This document shows, one piece after another, positions 44,592 through 53,117 of a stretch of DNA of 64,000 nt. Source of the stretch: Mucilaginibacter xinganensis (GTDB lineage: Bacteria; Bacteroidota; Bacteroidia; Sphingobacteriales; Sphingobacteriaceae); assembly GCF_002257585.1 (NCBI RefSeq), contig NZ_CP022743.1, positions 2,914,001-2,978,000 on the forward strand, in the 5' to 3' direction. The notes beneath the pieces were generated by a model. That model made no database searches. It was not told the origin of the DNA and worked only from the letters and a program-made list of their open reading frames with translations. The stretch's first letter is position 1. The number at the start of each line of letters is the position of its first letter. The translations under genes were made by a program, and so were the position numbers.

Positions 44592-45107
44592 TTATCTGGC
44601 ATTTTCCAGCACAAAATTATAAAATGTTCTTACCCTTTCTTCCGTTGAAGTAAGTTGAAACCCCAGTTTTTCTAATACCCTTACCGATGCATTATTACCG
44701 GCCTGTACCATGGTTACTATGCGGTTAAGTCCGAGCTTATTAAACCCCATCTCAATAAAACCTTCGCCGGCTTCGGTTGCAAAACCATTGCCCCAATAAG
44801 GTTTTGCAATGTATAATCCAAGGGATGCTTCGCCTTCAATGGGATTACTTGCGGCATCAAAGTGCGGATAAATGCCGCAGCGGCCAATATATTTCTGTTC
44901 ATTCTTTAAAATGGTTGCCCACATTCCGAGGCTGCTATCCGAGGGTTTTGTTGTAGCGCCAAATCTCTTTTCAGCTTCTTCACGCGTCCGCGGATAGCCG
45001 CCAACAAAGCGGCGAACATCCGAGTCCATTTCCATTGCACAATAGGATTCCTTGTCGGCTAAGCTATGTTTGCGGAACAATAATCTTTCTGTTTCAAGGA
45101 TGTTCAT
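44592..45107 (-). CDS. GNAT acetyltransferase, RimJ/RimL type
   Basis: 171 residues. Start MNILETERLLFRKHSLAD, then LGLYIAKPYWGNGFATEAGEG (the acetyl-CoA loop, split at G) and the end NNASVRVLEKLGFQ are the pattern of the RimJ/RimL family that acetylates protein N-termini, spermidine or antibiotics. The substrate is unknown. It follows the Nudix-type regulator gene by nine bases on the same strand, so both are likely in one transcript. Confidence 0.9.
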   Translation of the reverse strand: MNILETERLLFRKHSLADKESYCAMEMDSDVRRFVGGYPRTREEAEKRFGATTKPSDSSLGMWATILKNEQKYIGRCGIYPHFDAASNPIEGEASLGLYIAKPYWGNGFATEAGEGFIEMGFNKLGLNRIVTMVQAGNNASVRVLEKLGFQLTSTEERVRTFYNFVLENAR

Positions 45108-45116
45108 GCGTCTAAC

Positions 45117-45869
45117 TTACTGTTTTGATGAAAAACCAATCGTTTCATTTATAAATTTATACAGATACGGCGCTTTGTGTGCACCACCTGTCCATTTTTT
45201 TGCTACCCGTTCCAATATCCCAAGGGCAAGCATTTTTCGTTGAAATGCAGGGCGCAACAGCTTTTTCCCTAATATAGTTTCATAAAGCTTTTGCAGATCG
45301 CCCATTGTAAATTCACCAGGCAGCAGGTTAAAACCAATAACCTTATGGTCAAGGTTCGCGCGGAGGGTGTTCAGCGCTTTATCAACAATTAAAGAATGAT
45401 CCTGTATTAGCGTCGGCATGCTGCCAAGGTCATACCAATCACAGCTATCAAATATTGCGGCAGGGGTTGGTTTGGCGCGGGTAAAATCTACCAGTGCGTA
45501 ATAACCTATCGAAATAAATCTCTTTAATAACCAATGGTCATCTGGCGGAGCTGCCCCACCGGCACTAATAATAATTTTAAACTGTGCAGGGTTGTAGCGC
45601 GAATAATCGCCAAATACATAAAATTGTTCAAGGAAAATATCGTCCAGGCCTGTGCGGTCATTTACTACCCTTGTGGCGGCGCTATTTACATCTTCATCAT
45701 CTTTTATAAATCCCCCCGGTAAAGCAAACAAGCCTGTTCGTTTATACTCTATCAGCAAAACTTTTAGCTGGTTGTTATGAAAGCCAAATATTACCGCATC
45801 AATAGCGATGCTTTTTAAAAAGCCCTCCCCTTTTTCATCTGTTTCCCTGGGTGAATTTATTTTGGTCAT
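45117..45869 (-). CDS. Nudix-derived transcriptional regulator (NrtR/AraR-like)
   Basis: 250 residues. The N-terminal Nudix-like domain (20-160) keeps the fold (ALPGGFIKDDEDVNSAATRVV) but its Nudix box is degenerate: where hydrolases have REUxEE it reads RVVNDR, so metal-binding glutamates are lost. The C-terminal part (from about 175, GFNLLPGEFTMGDLQKLYE and RPAFQRKMLALGIL) is the winged-helix DNA-binding domain of the NrtR family; a Bacteroides member, AraR, controls arabinose use. It diverges from a carboxylesterase gene over 133 bases, the likely target region. A following GNAT gene may be in the same transcript. Confidence 0.85.
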   Translation of the reverse strand: MTKINSPRETDEKGEGFLKSIAIDAVIFGFHNNQLKVLLIEYKRTGLFALPGGFIKDDEDVNSAATRVVNDRTGLDDIFLEQFYVFGDYSRYNPAQFKIIISAGGAAPPDDHWLLKRFISIGYYALVDFTRAKPTPAAIFDSCDWYDLGSMPTLIQDHSLIVDKALNTLRANLDHKVIGFNLLPGEFTMGDLQKLYETILGKKLLRPAFQRKMLALGILERVAKKWTGGAHKAPYLYKFINETIGFSSKQ

Positions 45870-46002
45870 CTACAAAGGAATTAATTTAAAAATGGAATGT
45901 GTTGATAATATCAAAATAAGGGATTATTATTGTAACATAATGATACAATAGAAATTTATTTTTCGATCTCAAAACAAAATCATTTTACCAATTAAACTTT
46001 TT

Positions 46003-47592
46003 ATGATGAAAACTCCTTTTTCGCTGCTGTGTGCACTGCTGTTTTTTACCTCAGCCTTTTCACAGTCCGTTACTAACCAGCTTAAAATAAGCAATGGCGA
46101 GTTGGCAGGAACATTTAACCAGGCAACGCAGGTACGTAGTTTTAAGGGTATTCCTTATGCCCTGCCCCCTATTGGCGACCTGCGGTGGAAAGAACCTCAG
46201 CCCCCGGCTAACTGGACGGGTGTACTTAAGGCTGATCATTTTAGCCACATGCCGATGCAAAAGCACTTTTTTAGCGACATGATCTTCCGTGCTGATACCA
46301 TGAGCGAGGATTGCCTTTATTTAAATGTTTGGACGCCCGCTAAGACGGGAAAAGATAAATTGCCGGTACTGGTTTATTTTTACGGCGGTGGCTTCGTCGG
46401 AGGTGATGGTTCCGAGTCTCGTTACGATGGCGAAAGCATGGCACAAAAAGGAATTGTTACTGTCACTATAAATTACCGTTTAGGGATCTTTGGTTTTTTC
46501 TCTCATCCCGAACTTACCCAGGAATCACCCCATCACGCTTCGGGAAACTATGGCTTGCTTGATCAAAACGCTGCTTTGAAATGGGTGCAGGCTAATATTG
46601 CTGCTTTTGGAGGTGATTCAAAAAGGGTAACTATCGCCGGTGAATCTGCAGGTTCTATATCTGTGTCCGCGCAAATGGTATCTCCATTGTCAAAAGATCT
46701 TATTGCAGGTGCCATTGGCGAGAGCGGCGCTATGATAAAACCTACTCTGCCGGCCACACCGCTTGCCAACGGCGAAAAGAATGGCGTTAGTTTTGCCGAA
46801 AAGAACGGAACCAAAACACTGGCAGAATTACGAGCTATACCTGCTGCTCAATTGCTTGACGCTGCGTCAAAACCCGGTGCATGGACATTATCAGCGACTA
46901 TTGACGGCTATTTTCTTCCAAAATCTCCGCTGGAAATATTGGAAGCGGGCGAACAGGCACATGTTCCACTATTGGTAGGCTGGAATTCTGCTGAGATTTC
47001 CTACCAGGCGTTTATGGGTGGCGATGTGCCTAGTCCCGAAAATTATGTAAAAAAGGTAAAGGCGCAATTTGCTGATAATGCTAATGAGGTTTTAAGTTTA
47101 TATCCAGGTAAAACACAAGAAGAAGTTATTAAATCTGCAACTGCTCTTGCCAGCGACCGGTTTATTGTTTACAGCACCTGGAAATGGGCCGACCTGCAAG
47201 CCAAAACAGCTAATAAACCTGTCTATCGTTATATCTTTTCTACTCCAAGGCCAAATGAAGTAAAGCCTGCAGATGATGCAAAAGTTAATAAAATGCCAAA
47301 AGCAATGATAGGTGCATCGCATGCGTCTGAAATTGAATTTGCCATGGGTAATCTTCCATACAATAAAGTTTATGCGTGGACAGAAGACGACTATAATGTA
47401 TCGGCAATTATAGAAAATTACTTTGCCAACTTTATAAAAACAGGTAACCCCAATGGCAAGGGATTACCCAAATGGGATCCAAATACAAATGGAAGTCCTG
47501 TTAAGTTTATGAATATTGATGTTACCTCAAAACTTGAAGCTGAGGCAAATAAAGGAAGGTATTTGTTTCTGGATAAATTATATACGAAATAA
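46003..47592 (+). CDS. Secreted type-B carboxylesterase
   Basis: 529 residues with signal peptide MMKTPFSLLCALLFFTSAFS. The nucleophile is Ser215 in GESAG (213-217), and the oxyanion region YFYGGGFVGGDG, the SEDCLYLNVWTP motif and the catalytic His in GASHASEIEF are all present, so the enzyme should be active. It cleaves esters such as carbohydrate acetates or aryl esters in the periplasm. The divergent Nudix-type regulator, a family that responds to sugars, suggests a plant-material ester as the natural substrate (inference). A terminator follows at 47610. Confidence 0.92.
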   Translation: MMKTPFSLLCALLFFTSAFSQSVTNQLKISNGELAGTFNQATQVRSFKGIPYALPPIGDLRWKEPQPPANWTGVLKADHFSHMPMQKHFFSDMIFRADTMSEDCLYLNVWTPAKTGKDKLPVLVYFYGGGFVGGDGSESRYDGESMAQKGIVTVTINYRLGIFGFFSHPELTQESPHHASGNYGLLDQNAALKWVQANIAAFGGDSKRVTIAGESAGSISVSAQMVSPLSKDLIAGAIGESGAMIKPTLPATPLANGEKNGVSFAEKNGTKTLAELRAIPAAQLLDAASKPGAWTLSATIDGYFLPKSPLEILEAGEQAHVPLLVGWNSAEISYQAFMGGDVPSPENYVKKVKAQFADNANEVLSLYPGKTQEEVIKSATALASDRFIVYSTWKWADLQAKTANKPVYRYIFSTPRPNEVKPADDAKVNKMPKAMIGASHASEIEFAMGNLPYNKVYAWTEDDYNVSAIIENYFANFIKTGNPNGKGLPKWDPNTNGSPVKFMNIDVTSKLEAEANKGRYLFLDKLYTK

Positions 47593-47609
47593 CAGGACGC
47601 TTTAAATAG

Positions 47610-47647
47610 AAAAAGGAACCGCCATACTACTAAGAGGGTTCCTTTTT
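47610..47647. terminator. Rho-independent terminator
   Basis: AAAAAGGAACC (47610-47620) pairs with GGTTCCTTTTT (47637-47647) across a 16-base loop. It lies between the convergent carboxylesterase and beta-barrel genes. Confidence 0.75.
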
Positions 47648-47662
47648 TTGTGAAGATTGTTT

Positions 47663-48421
47663 TTACTTTTTAACCTTGTAGCCTAAACCAACGTTAAAAG
47701 TTAAGAACACTGCACTTTGCTTTTGATTAGGGCTATTTTGTAGCTTATAGCCGTCAATTTTCCAGTCACCGGCGTAGGTGTTAATATAGTAACCCGCTCT
47801 AACGCCTATCGGGATGTTTCTTTCAACCGTAAAGCAATCTGTTTTCTTAGGTTTCAGTTTAATTACGTAGTCGAAACCAGCTCCAAGTTCAATACCGAAG
47901 TTTGGCTGCCACAAAGTTTTGCTCGATGTGCTGTTTAACAGTTCATCCTGCAGGCTTGTTGTATTTTGCTCACGCGCTTTATCCTGAACATTTAAAACCG
48001 CTGCAGAAAAGTTAACGCCTACAAATGGATAAACCCTTACGTTGGTATTTGTTGACACGTTGTAGCCTGCCCTCCAAAATAACTGGTACTGGTTATATTT
48101 AACTTTAAGGTCATTCACCGATGAGCTTTCAATAGGTGTAAAACCTATCCCGTCTTCAAACATCCATTTATCACAGATATGGCTCATAGATGCGTTTATC
48201 CATATATCCGATTGTTTTATAGAAGGGATTCCGTTCGCATTCAGCGCATTATTAAGCTGGCTGATGTGGCCCTGGCGATAGGTAACCTGTATCTGCATCG
48301 CGCCGGCGGGCTGGTGTTTCATCCAGCCATGCATTTTAACTGTATCTGTTTTTTGTGCCATTACAGCAGCCGAACTAAATAAAGTTAACGCTAAGAATAG
48401 CGGGTAAGTAAATTTTTTCAT
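47663..48421 (-). CDS. Outer-membrane beta-barrel-like protein, unknown
   Basis: 252 residues with signal peptide MKKFTYPLFLALTLFSSAAV ending VMAQ. The mature part alternates strands (GMQIQVTYRQGHISQLNNAL, NTNVRVYPFVGVNFSAAVLN) and ends in FLTFNVGLGYKVKK, an aromatic/Lys C-terminus usual for outer-membrane barrels of this phylum. No functional motif was recognised. It converges with the esterase gene. GxGYK-type ends and length would fit an eight- to ten-stranded barrel (inference). Confidence 0.55.
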   Translation of the reverse strand: MKKFTYPLFLALTLFSSAAVMAQKTDTVKMHGWMKHQPAGAMQIQVTYRQGHISQLNNALNANGIPSIKQSDIWINASMSHICDKWMFEDGIGFTPIESSSVNDLKVKYNQYQLFWRAGYNVSTNTNVRVYPFVGVNFSAAVLNVQDKAREQNTTSLQDELLNSTSSKTLWQPNFGIELGAGFDYVIKLKPKKTDCFTVERNIPIGVRAGYYINTYAGDWKIDGYKLQNSPNQKQSAVFLTFNVGLGYKVKK

Positions 48422-48529
48422 GAGATTTTGATGAGTTAGAACAATTGTATTTAATTAAAATAAAAAAATCCAATTGTTGTTTTAAAAAATGTACGAACTA
48501 AACCAGCTAATAGTTTTTGGTGTGACGAA

Positions 48530-49525
48530 TTAAAATTCGTCTGAGGAATACCGGATGCCCGCAATACTCCTTATTTTATCCAGTGTTTCCATCAATAACA
48601 AAGTATCAGCAAACGGGATCACGTCACTTTCAATAAGTCCGCGTTTTAAACAATCGTTTACATGACGGGCTTCATACTGGTAACCAAAACCTGCTTCCTT
48701 TTCAACCGGGATCACCTCTCTGCTATCCGCATATTGTTTGTAATATTCAATAGTTGCCGAAGGTTCAAAAAAACGCGTGGTAAGCCTGATCCGCCCTTCA
48801 GTTCCTGCAATATCGGCTTCGGTTGCCAGGTTTGATGTAAAGCTGGAGAACAACTGTGCTATTGCACCATTATTATACTTAAACAGTATGGCGCATTGTT
48901 CATCAACTCCGGTTGCGGCAGGTGTCATTGTTGCTTCAATAGCATCAGGCGCACCCAAAATACTCATCGCCATAAATACGTTGTAAATACCTATATCCAT
49001 TAACGTGCCGCCGCCAAGCGCCGGATCAAAAAGCCGTGCCGGTATTGGTGCGACAGGTTTAAAACCAAAGTTGATCAGTACCGAACGGATATTGCCCAGC
49101 AGCCCCTGCCCTATCATTTCCTGCATTTTGATGTAATGAGGGTGAAATTTTGTCCAGAGCGCTTCCATCAGAAAAACTTTCTTTTCCCGCGCCATCGCAA
49201 TCATGGCCCGGGTTTGGGCAGCATTCATGGCAAATGGCTTTTCGCACAGTACCGCTTTGTTATGTTGCAGGCAAAGCAGCGCATGTTCATAATGAAAACT
49301 ATGCGGTGTTGCTATATAGATTACGTCCACATCAGGGTCACTAACCAGTGCTTCATATCCCGCGTGGCGGTTCTTTATACCAAATTCATCAGCAAACCGG
49401 TCTGCTGACTCCTGTGATCGCGAACCAACGGCAATTAGCTCGGCATCAGCAACCTGTTTTAAGTCGCCCGCAAACTTTCCGGCAATTTTACCGGCACCTA
49501 AAATTCCCCACCTTATAGTTTTCAT
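48530..49525 (-). CDS. Gfo/Idh/MocA family oxidoreductase
   Basis: 331 residues. The N-terminal Rossmann domain has GILGAGKIAGKFAGDL at 7-22 and the CEKPFAMN motif with the conserved Lys at about 96; the C-terminal alpha/beta domain follows (GGTLMDIGIYNV). Members oxidise sugars or sugar-like molecules, using NAD(P). It is cytoplasmic, without signal peptide. A single gene; no sugar pathway genes are adjacent apart from the esterase and its regulator 1-3 kb away. Substrate unknown. Confidence 0.92.
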   Translation of the reverse strand: MKTIRWGILGAGKIAGKFAGDLKQVADAELIAVGSRSQESADRFADEFGIKNRHAGYEALVSDPDVDVIYIATPHSFHYEHALLCLQHNKAVLCEKPFAMNAAQTRAMIAMAREKKVFLMEALWTKFHPHYIKMQEMIGQGLLGNIRSVLINFGFKPVAPIPARLFDPALGGGTLMDIGIYNVFMAMSILGAPDAIEATMTPAATGVDEQCAILFKYNNGAIAQLFSSFTSNLATEADIAGTEGRIRLTTRFFEPSATIEYYKQYADSREVIPVEKEAGFGYQYEARHVNDCLKRGLIESDVIPFADTLLLMETLDKIRSIAGIRYSSDEF

Positions 49526-49677
49526 GATACGAAGATAGCGCCGGGAAGCAATAACGCGGCAAAAAAATAAACACTATTAATGTAAACTTTAACGCCTGCT
49601 CGGTAACTTTAAATTTTATCATAAATACGCTTTAAGTTAATTAGATTTCCAGTTCAATATTCCTTTAACACCCATAT

Positions 49678-50250
49678 ATGTATCCGGAATTACTCAATCA
49701 TATCAAAAGATACACTTCCCTTAGCCCGGCAGAGGAACAACTGCTTTGTGAAAAGCTGGAACCGCTGCAACTAAAAAAGAAAGATTTTTTATTGGAGCAG
49801 GGTAAGCATTGCCGCGGTAATTATTTTGTTATTAAAGGTTGCCTTCGACTGTACTTTGTAAATAAAAAGCTGAATGAGCAAATTATACAATTCGGCATTG
49901 AAAACTGGTGGATAACCGACTACGATGGGCTGATGAACAAACAGCCGTCCAGCTGTTATATCCAGGCCGTGGAAGCCTCCTATGTTTTGTTTTTAAGCGA
50001 GAAGGAACAGGCGGTACTGTTTGAGCGCATCCCCCGTTTGGAAAGTTATTTCAGGATAATGATGCAAAAAGCCTACGTGGCCTCTCAGCGGCGGATAGGC
50101 TTTATTTTTAACCAAACCGAAGAAGAACGCTATCGCCACTTTTCGAGCCGGTTCCCGGAGTTTATGCAGCGGGTGCCGCAATACATGCTCGCATCTTACC
50201 TTGGCTTTACACCCCAGTTTATGAGCAGGATAAGGGCCAAAAAACTTTAA
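49678..50250 (+). CDS. Crp/Fnr family transcriptional regulator
   Basis: 190 residues. The N-terminal cyclic-nucleotide-binding-like barrel (20-115: EPLQLKKKDFLLEQGKHCRG) is followed by the dimer helix and a C-terminal winged helix (VPQYMLASYLGFTPQFMSRIR, a recognition helix with S-R-I-R). It lacks the Arg/Ser pattern for cAMP and the Cys set of Fnr, so its signal is unknown. It is just upstream (70 bases) of an AhpD-like gene, which has its own -7 box, and it may control that gene. Confidence 0.87.
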   Translation: MYPELLNHIKRYTSLSPAEEQLLCEKLEPLQLKKKDFLLEQGKHCRGNYFVIKGCLRLYFVNKKLNEQIIQFGIENWWITDYDGLMNKQPSSCYIQAVEASYVLFLSEKEQAVLFERIPRLESYFRIMMQKAYVASQRRIGFIFNQTEEERYRHFSSRFPEFMQRVPQYMLASYLGFTPQFMSRIRAKKL

Positions 50251-50291
50251 TTTCTTAACTGTGGTTCATTTTTCTGAAGGTGTTTGATCTG

Positions 50292-50299
50292 CAACTTTG
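50292..50299 (+). promoter_or_regulatory. Putative -7 box of the AhpD-like gene
   Basis: CAACTTTG differs from TAnnTTTG at one base; the -33 slot reads TTTT at 50269-50272. It lies 21 bases before the ATG at 50321 and argues against a longer frame from a TTG at 50297. Confidence 0.4.
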
Positions 50300-50320
50300 C
50301 CTTATCAAAACAACAAGATC

Positions 50321-50761
50321 ATGAGCAACAGAACAAAAATTAACGTGGCCGAACCTGCAGCTTACAAAGCGATGCTGGCCCTGGAACATTACGTGGAAAG
50401 CACCGGTTTAACTACCCGTCACAAGGACCTGATCAAGATCCGCGCATCACAACTAAATGGCTGTACGTATTGCATCGATATCCATACCCGCGATGCACGC
50501 AAAGCCGGGGAAACCGAACAGCGCATTTACGGACTGACCTCCTGGCGCGAAACTTCCTTTTTTGACGAGCAGGAACGCGCTATCCTGGCCCTTACCGAAG
50601 AAGTAACGCTGATCAGCAACAAGGTTTCCGATGAAACCTACAACAGGGCAGCTGCGTTGTTTGACCATACGTATCTTGCCCAAGTCATTATGGCAATCAT
50701 CACCATCAACGCCTGGAACCGGATCGGGGTTACCACCAAACTGGAACCGGTTTTATTATAA
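50321..50761 (+). CDS. Carboxymuconolactone decarboxylase family protein (AhpD-like)
   Basis: 146 residues from the ATG at 50321. The motif C-T-Y-C (ASQLNGCTYCIDIHTRDARKA, broken here as QLNGCTYC and IDIHTRDA) with the following His is the redox site of the AhpD-like peroxidase branch. It gives alkylhydroperoxidase-like or disulfide reductase activity in the cytoplasm, against peroxides or reactive carbonyls. Upstream is a Crp-type regulator on the same strand. The protein has the normal length for the short AhpD core family. A hairpin terminator is seen at 50790. Confidence 0.92.
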   Translation: MSNRTKINVAEPAAYKAMLALEHYVESTGLTTRHKDLIKIRASQLNGCTYCIDIHTRDARKAGETEQRIYGLTSWRETSFFDEQERAILALTEEVTLISNKVSDETYNRAAALFDHTYLAQVIMAIITINAWNRIGVTTKLEPVLL

Positions 50762-50789
50762 GCAGGTTACCCTCTTAATATTTTAACAG

Positions 50790-50831
50790 TTAGCCGGACT
50801 TACGCATTATTTACTGCTCAGGTCCGGCTAA
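50790..50831 (+). terminator. Terminator-like hairpin
   Basis: TTAGCCGGAC (50790-50799) pairs perfectly with GTCCGGCTAA (50822-50831), followed by ATTTTCATTT. The 22-base loop is long. Confidence 0.6.
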
Positions 50832-50958
50832 ATTTTCATTTAAAAACTACGCTCAACACCGTATTTTCTGAATAACAGTGCCATTTTTATCGCAGCAAAC
50901 GGGAGATTAAAAAATAAACCGTTGTGTAATAGCCTGATACAAGTAAAAGCAAAAAACA

Positions 50959-50989
50959 TTTTAGAATTTACATTTTTAGGCTATCTTTG
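50959..50989 (+). promoter_or_regulatory. Promoter of the tRNA-Leu gene
   Basis: TTTT (50959-50962), 19 bases, then TATCTTTG (50982-50989), a perfect -7 box and a near-perfect -33. The tRNA starts 22 bases further on. Confidence 0.75.
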
Positions 50990-51011
50990 CAACCTCATAA
51001 AAATCCTAACT

Positions 51012-51093
51012 GCGGAAGTGGCGTAATTGGTAGCCGCACCAGACTTAGGATCTGGCGCTTCACGGCGTGGGGGTTCGAGTCCCTTCTTCCGCA
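51012..51093 (+). tRNA. tRNA-Leu (anticodon UAG)
   Basis: A full cloverleaf can be drawn. Acceptor GCGGAAG (51012-51018) pairs with CTTCCGC (51086-51092). The anticodon stem CCAGA/TCTGG encloses CTTAGGA, giving anticodon TAG. A long variable arm (CGCTTCACGGCG) marks a class II tRNA, and the T arm is GGGGG-TTCGAGT-CCCTT. The 3' CCA is not encoded (ACA follows). A strong terminator lies right after. Confidence 0.96.
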
Positions 51094-51094
51094 C

Positions 51095-51128
51095 AAAAAG
51101 CCGTTAACTGAAAAGTTAACGGCTTTTT
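51095..51128 (+). terminator. Rho-independent terminator of tRNA-Leu
   Basis: AAAAGCCGTTAACT (51096-51109) pairs with AGTTAACGGCTTTT (51114-51127) around a GAAA loop. Confidence 0.88.
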
Positions 51129-51198
51129 ACTTTATACCGGGCGCGCTAAATGCCGCGCTGGCAAAGCGTTCCACTTTTCAAGCGGAACGGAGTGGAAC

Positions 51199-51341
51199 AA
51201 AGTGAAACATGCTGATTGTTAGATACTTACTCCTTAAATAGTAGGTCTGATAAATGCAATTATCTGATAATCAGTATGTTTAAAAATTACCGCTTTTTAA
51301 TGAAATGCTTTAATTAATTCATAATCAGCATGTTTCACTTT
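51199..51341. repeat. 19-bp perfect inverted repeat pair with 105-bp centre, downstream of tRNA-Leu
   Basis: AAAGTGAAACATGCTGATT (51199-51217) and its exact reverse complement (51323-51341) flank a 105-base AT-rich centre. An extra near-copy of the right arm (ATAATCAGTATGTTT, 51267-51281) lies in the centre, and GTTCCACT (51168-51175) pairs with AGTGGAAC (51191-51198) just before. No reading frame. It has the shape of a small non-autonomous element (MITE-like), or a recombination site remnant beside a tRNA. No target duplication was identified. Confidence 0.6.
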
Positions 51342-51398
51342 TTTGAATTGGGTAAAATTGCTGTTTCGTTTTATCTGTTGCCTTAGCGTTTAAACCCC

Positions 51399-51436
51399 AC
51401 TGGTTTAAGTTACACTGCGCGACAACTTAAACCAGT
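51399..51436. repeat. Palindromic element with GCGC core, copy A (possible terminator)
   Basis: ACTGGTTTAAGTT (51399-51411) pairs perfectly with AACTTAAACCAGT (51424-51436); loop ACACTGCGCGAC. It lies eight bases from the end of the VIT transporter gene, so it may also end that transcript. Shorter relatives occur at 52311-52335, 52469-52494 and 53413-53436. Confidence 0.7.
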
Positions 51437-51443
51437 TTTATAT

Positions 51444-52133
51444 TTATGCAGTTTTTACCCCGAATAAATAGCCGACCAGCGCAGTAATGCCCATAGCTAT
51501 AGTACCCCAAAAGCAAATCCTTATGATCCCTTTTGTCACATTTGATCCGCCTGCCTTTGCTGCAACACCGCCGGAAATAGCAAGAAATATCGTTGCTGAT
51601 CCGTACAAAAGGTAAACCATAGAACTAACCGGCGCAAATAAAGCCACTAAAAATGGTAAAATCCCGCCGGAGATAAAAGATGCTCCAGATGCCAGGGCGG
51701 CTTGCAAAGGTTTTGGCTTCGAGAACTCATTAATGCCTAATTCGTCTTTGGCATGGGCCTCCAGCGCATTATATTTAGTAAGTTGCTCAGCTACCTGCAA
51801 TGACAGTTTAGGGTCGAGGCCCCTGTTCTGGTAGATCATTGCAAGTTCTTTCAACTCCTCCTCCGGCATCGTTTCCAGTTCTTTTTTCTCTCTTTCGAGG
51901 TCTGAAGTTTCGATATCGGACTGCGAACTTACAGAAACGTATTCTCCTGCAGCCATGGATAGTGCACCCGCTACTAATCCTGCCAATGCTGCCAGGATGA
52001 TCGGGCTTCTTGTAGTACTGGCCGCCGCAACGCCTATCGCTATACTTGTTGTTGATAGGATGCCATCGTTGGCGCCTAAAACCGCTGCCCGCAACCACCC
52101 GCTTCTATTGGTATAATGTTCTTCTGATTTCAT
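51444..52133 (-). CDS. VIT1/CCC1-family iron/manganese transporter
   Basis: 229 residues with five membrane segments: AAVLGANDGILSTTSIAIGVA at 16-36 (split), then AALAGLVAGALSMAAGEYVSVSSQSD with the conserved Glu and the cytoplasmic helical metal-binding domain rich in Glu (about 75-130: DLEREKKELETMPEEEL), and three more segments after 145. It moves Fe2+ or Mn2+ out of the cytoplasm. Length and order are normal for bacterial members. No ferritin-like fusion is present. It stands alone between the tRNA region and a gene-free gap. Confidence 0.9.
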   Translation of the reverse strand: MKSEEHYTNRSGWLRAAVLGANDGILSTTSIAIGVAAASTTRSPIILAALAGLVAGALSMAAGEYVSVSSQSDIETSDLEREKKELETMPEEELKELAMIYQNRGLDPKLSLQVAEQLTKYNALEAHAKDELGINEFSKPKPLQAALASGASFISGGILPFLVALFAPVSSMVYLLYGSATIFLAISGGVAAKAGGSNVTKGIIRICFWGTIAMGITALVGYLFGVKTA

Positions 52134-52529
52134 TTAAATAATTTGAACTAATTACGTGATCAGGAAGAAAATGTTTGCATTATAAATCATTGATAAATAG
52201 ACCACTTATAAATAGTAAATAAATAGTTGATTTTTGTAAAACTTCAAATTTCAAACAGAATCATTTTGTAGAAGTTGGGATTATGATCATGTAGAATCTT
52301 TCTTTGTGGCCTAAGTATAACGCGACCTTACTTAGCCCCACAATGCTTAAAGCTTTCAGCTTAATAAATAACCCGTAATAAATATATCTTTTTCAATATA
52401 ATAATATTGGGGATGCTACATAAATAATCCGGTTGGTTTCGCAAGCAGAATGCTTCTGTGTTTTAATGCTAAGTTATGCTGCGCTAAAACTTAGACAATT
52501 GGTGACTATTCGAAAAATAGTGTTAACTG
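52134..52529. other. Gene-free stretch with two short palindromes
   Basis: No reading frame worth calling. CTAAGTA (52311-52317) pairs with TACTTAG (52329-52335) around an ACGCGAC-containing loop, and CTAAGTT (52469-52475) pairs with AACTTAG (52488-52494) around a GCTGCGC loop. Both resemble the palindrome at 51399-51436. Confidence 0.65.
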
Positions 52530-53117
52530 TTAATCCTCAATTTTATTAGCAACTGTAATGGTTTTTTGCCAAATACGATTATTGGCACATTTTATTTCCG
52601 CTACGTACGTCACCGCCCAGGTTGCTAAATCGAATTCCTTCCAGTACATAAAATGCGCTTTTTCACCCGGATTGATAATAAAATTACGATCTCCCACCTC
52701 ATTATGGTAATTAACTTTATCAAACCCTTCAACAACAGCTTCTTTGTATTTCTCGTCATTATTATTAAAATCACGAACAGCTACCTTAGCTATGGGATTC
52801 CAAATTGAAAGCGTACCAATGTTTATGATCGAAACCGTTAAAGCATGCATTATTTTATCGCCTGGCTTAGCTATTAATGTTACCTCAATTTCGATTTCAG
52901 CTTTTGCAGAGAATGTCCTTCCATTAAAGAACCTGTAGTAAGAAAATATTGCACCTAAAACTATAGTTAAGAGTGTGATAACGTCTTTGGTTACTGAAAT
53001 AAATTCCTTTTGTTTGATAATCCTATCAACGGTGAAAAAATGATATTTAAACAGATTGCCTATTAATAATGACAGTATGACTATCATAAGTATAAGCATA
53101 ACAATTGGCCTTTTCAT
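52530..53117 (-). CDS. Hypothetical membrane protein with beta-rich soluble domain
   Basis: 195 residues. Two N-terminal membrane segments (about 4-24, IVMLILMIVILSLLIGNLF, and about 46-64, VITLLTIVLGAIFSYYRFF) are followed by a beta-sandwich-like domain (75-190: AEIEIEVTLIAKPGDKIMHA, INIGTLSIWNPIAKVAVRD), which may lie in the cytoplasm or periplasm depending on topology. No family recognised. Its ATG follows directly on the stop codon of a 33-codon membrane protein gene, so the two are translated as a unit. Confidence 0.65.
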   Translation of the reverse strand: MKRPIVMLILMIVILSLLIGNLFKYHFFTVDRIIKQKEFISVTKDVITLLTIVLGAIFSYYRFFNGRTFSAKAEIEIEVTLIAKPGDKIMHALTVSIINIGTLSIWNPIAKVAVRDFNNNDEKYKEAVVEGFDKVNYHNEVGDRNFIINPGEKAHFMYWKEFDLATWAVTYVAEIKCANNRIWQKTITVANKIED

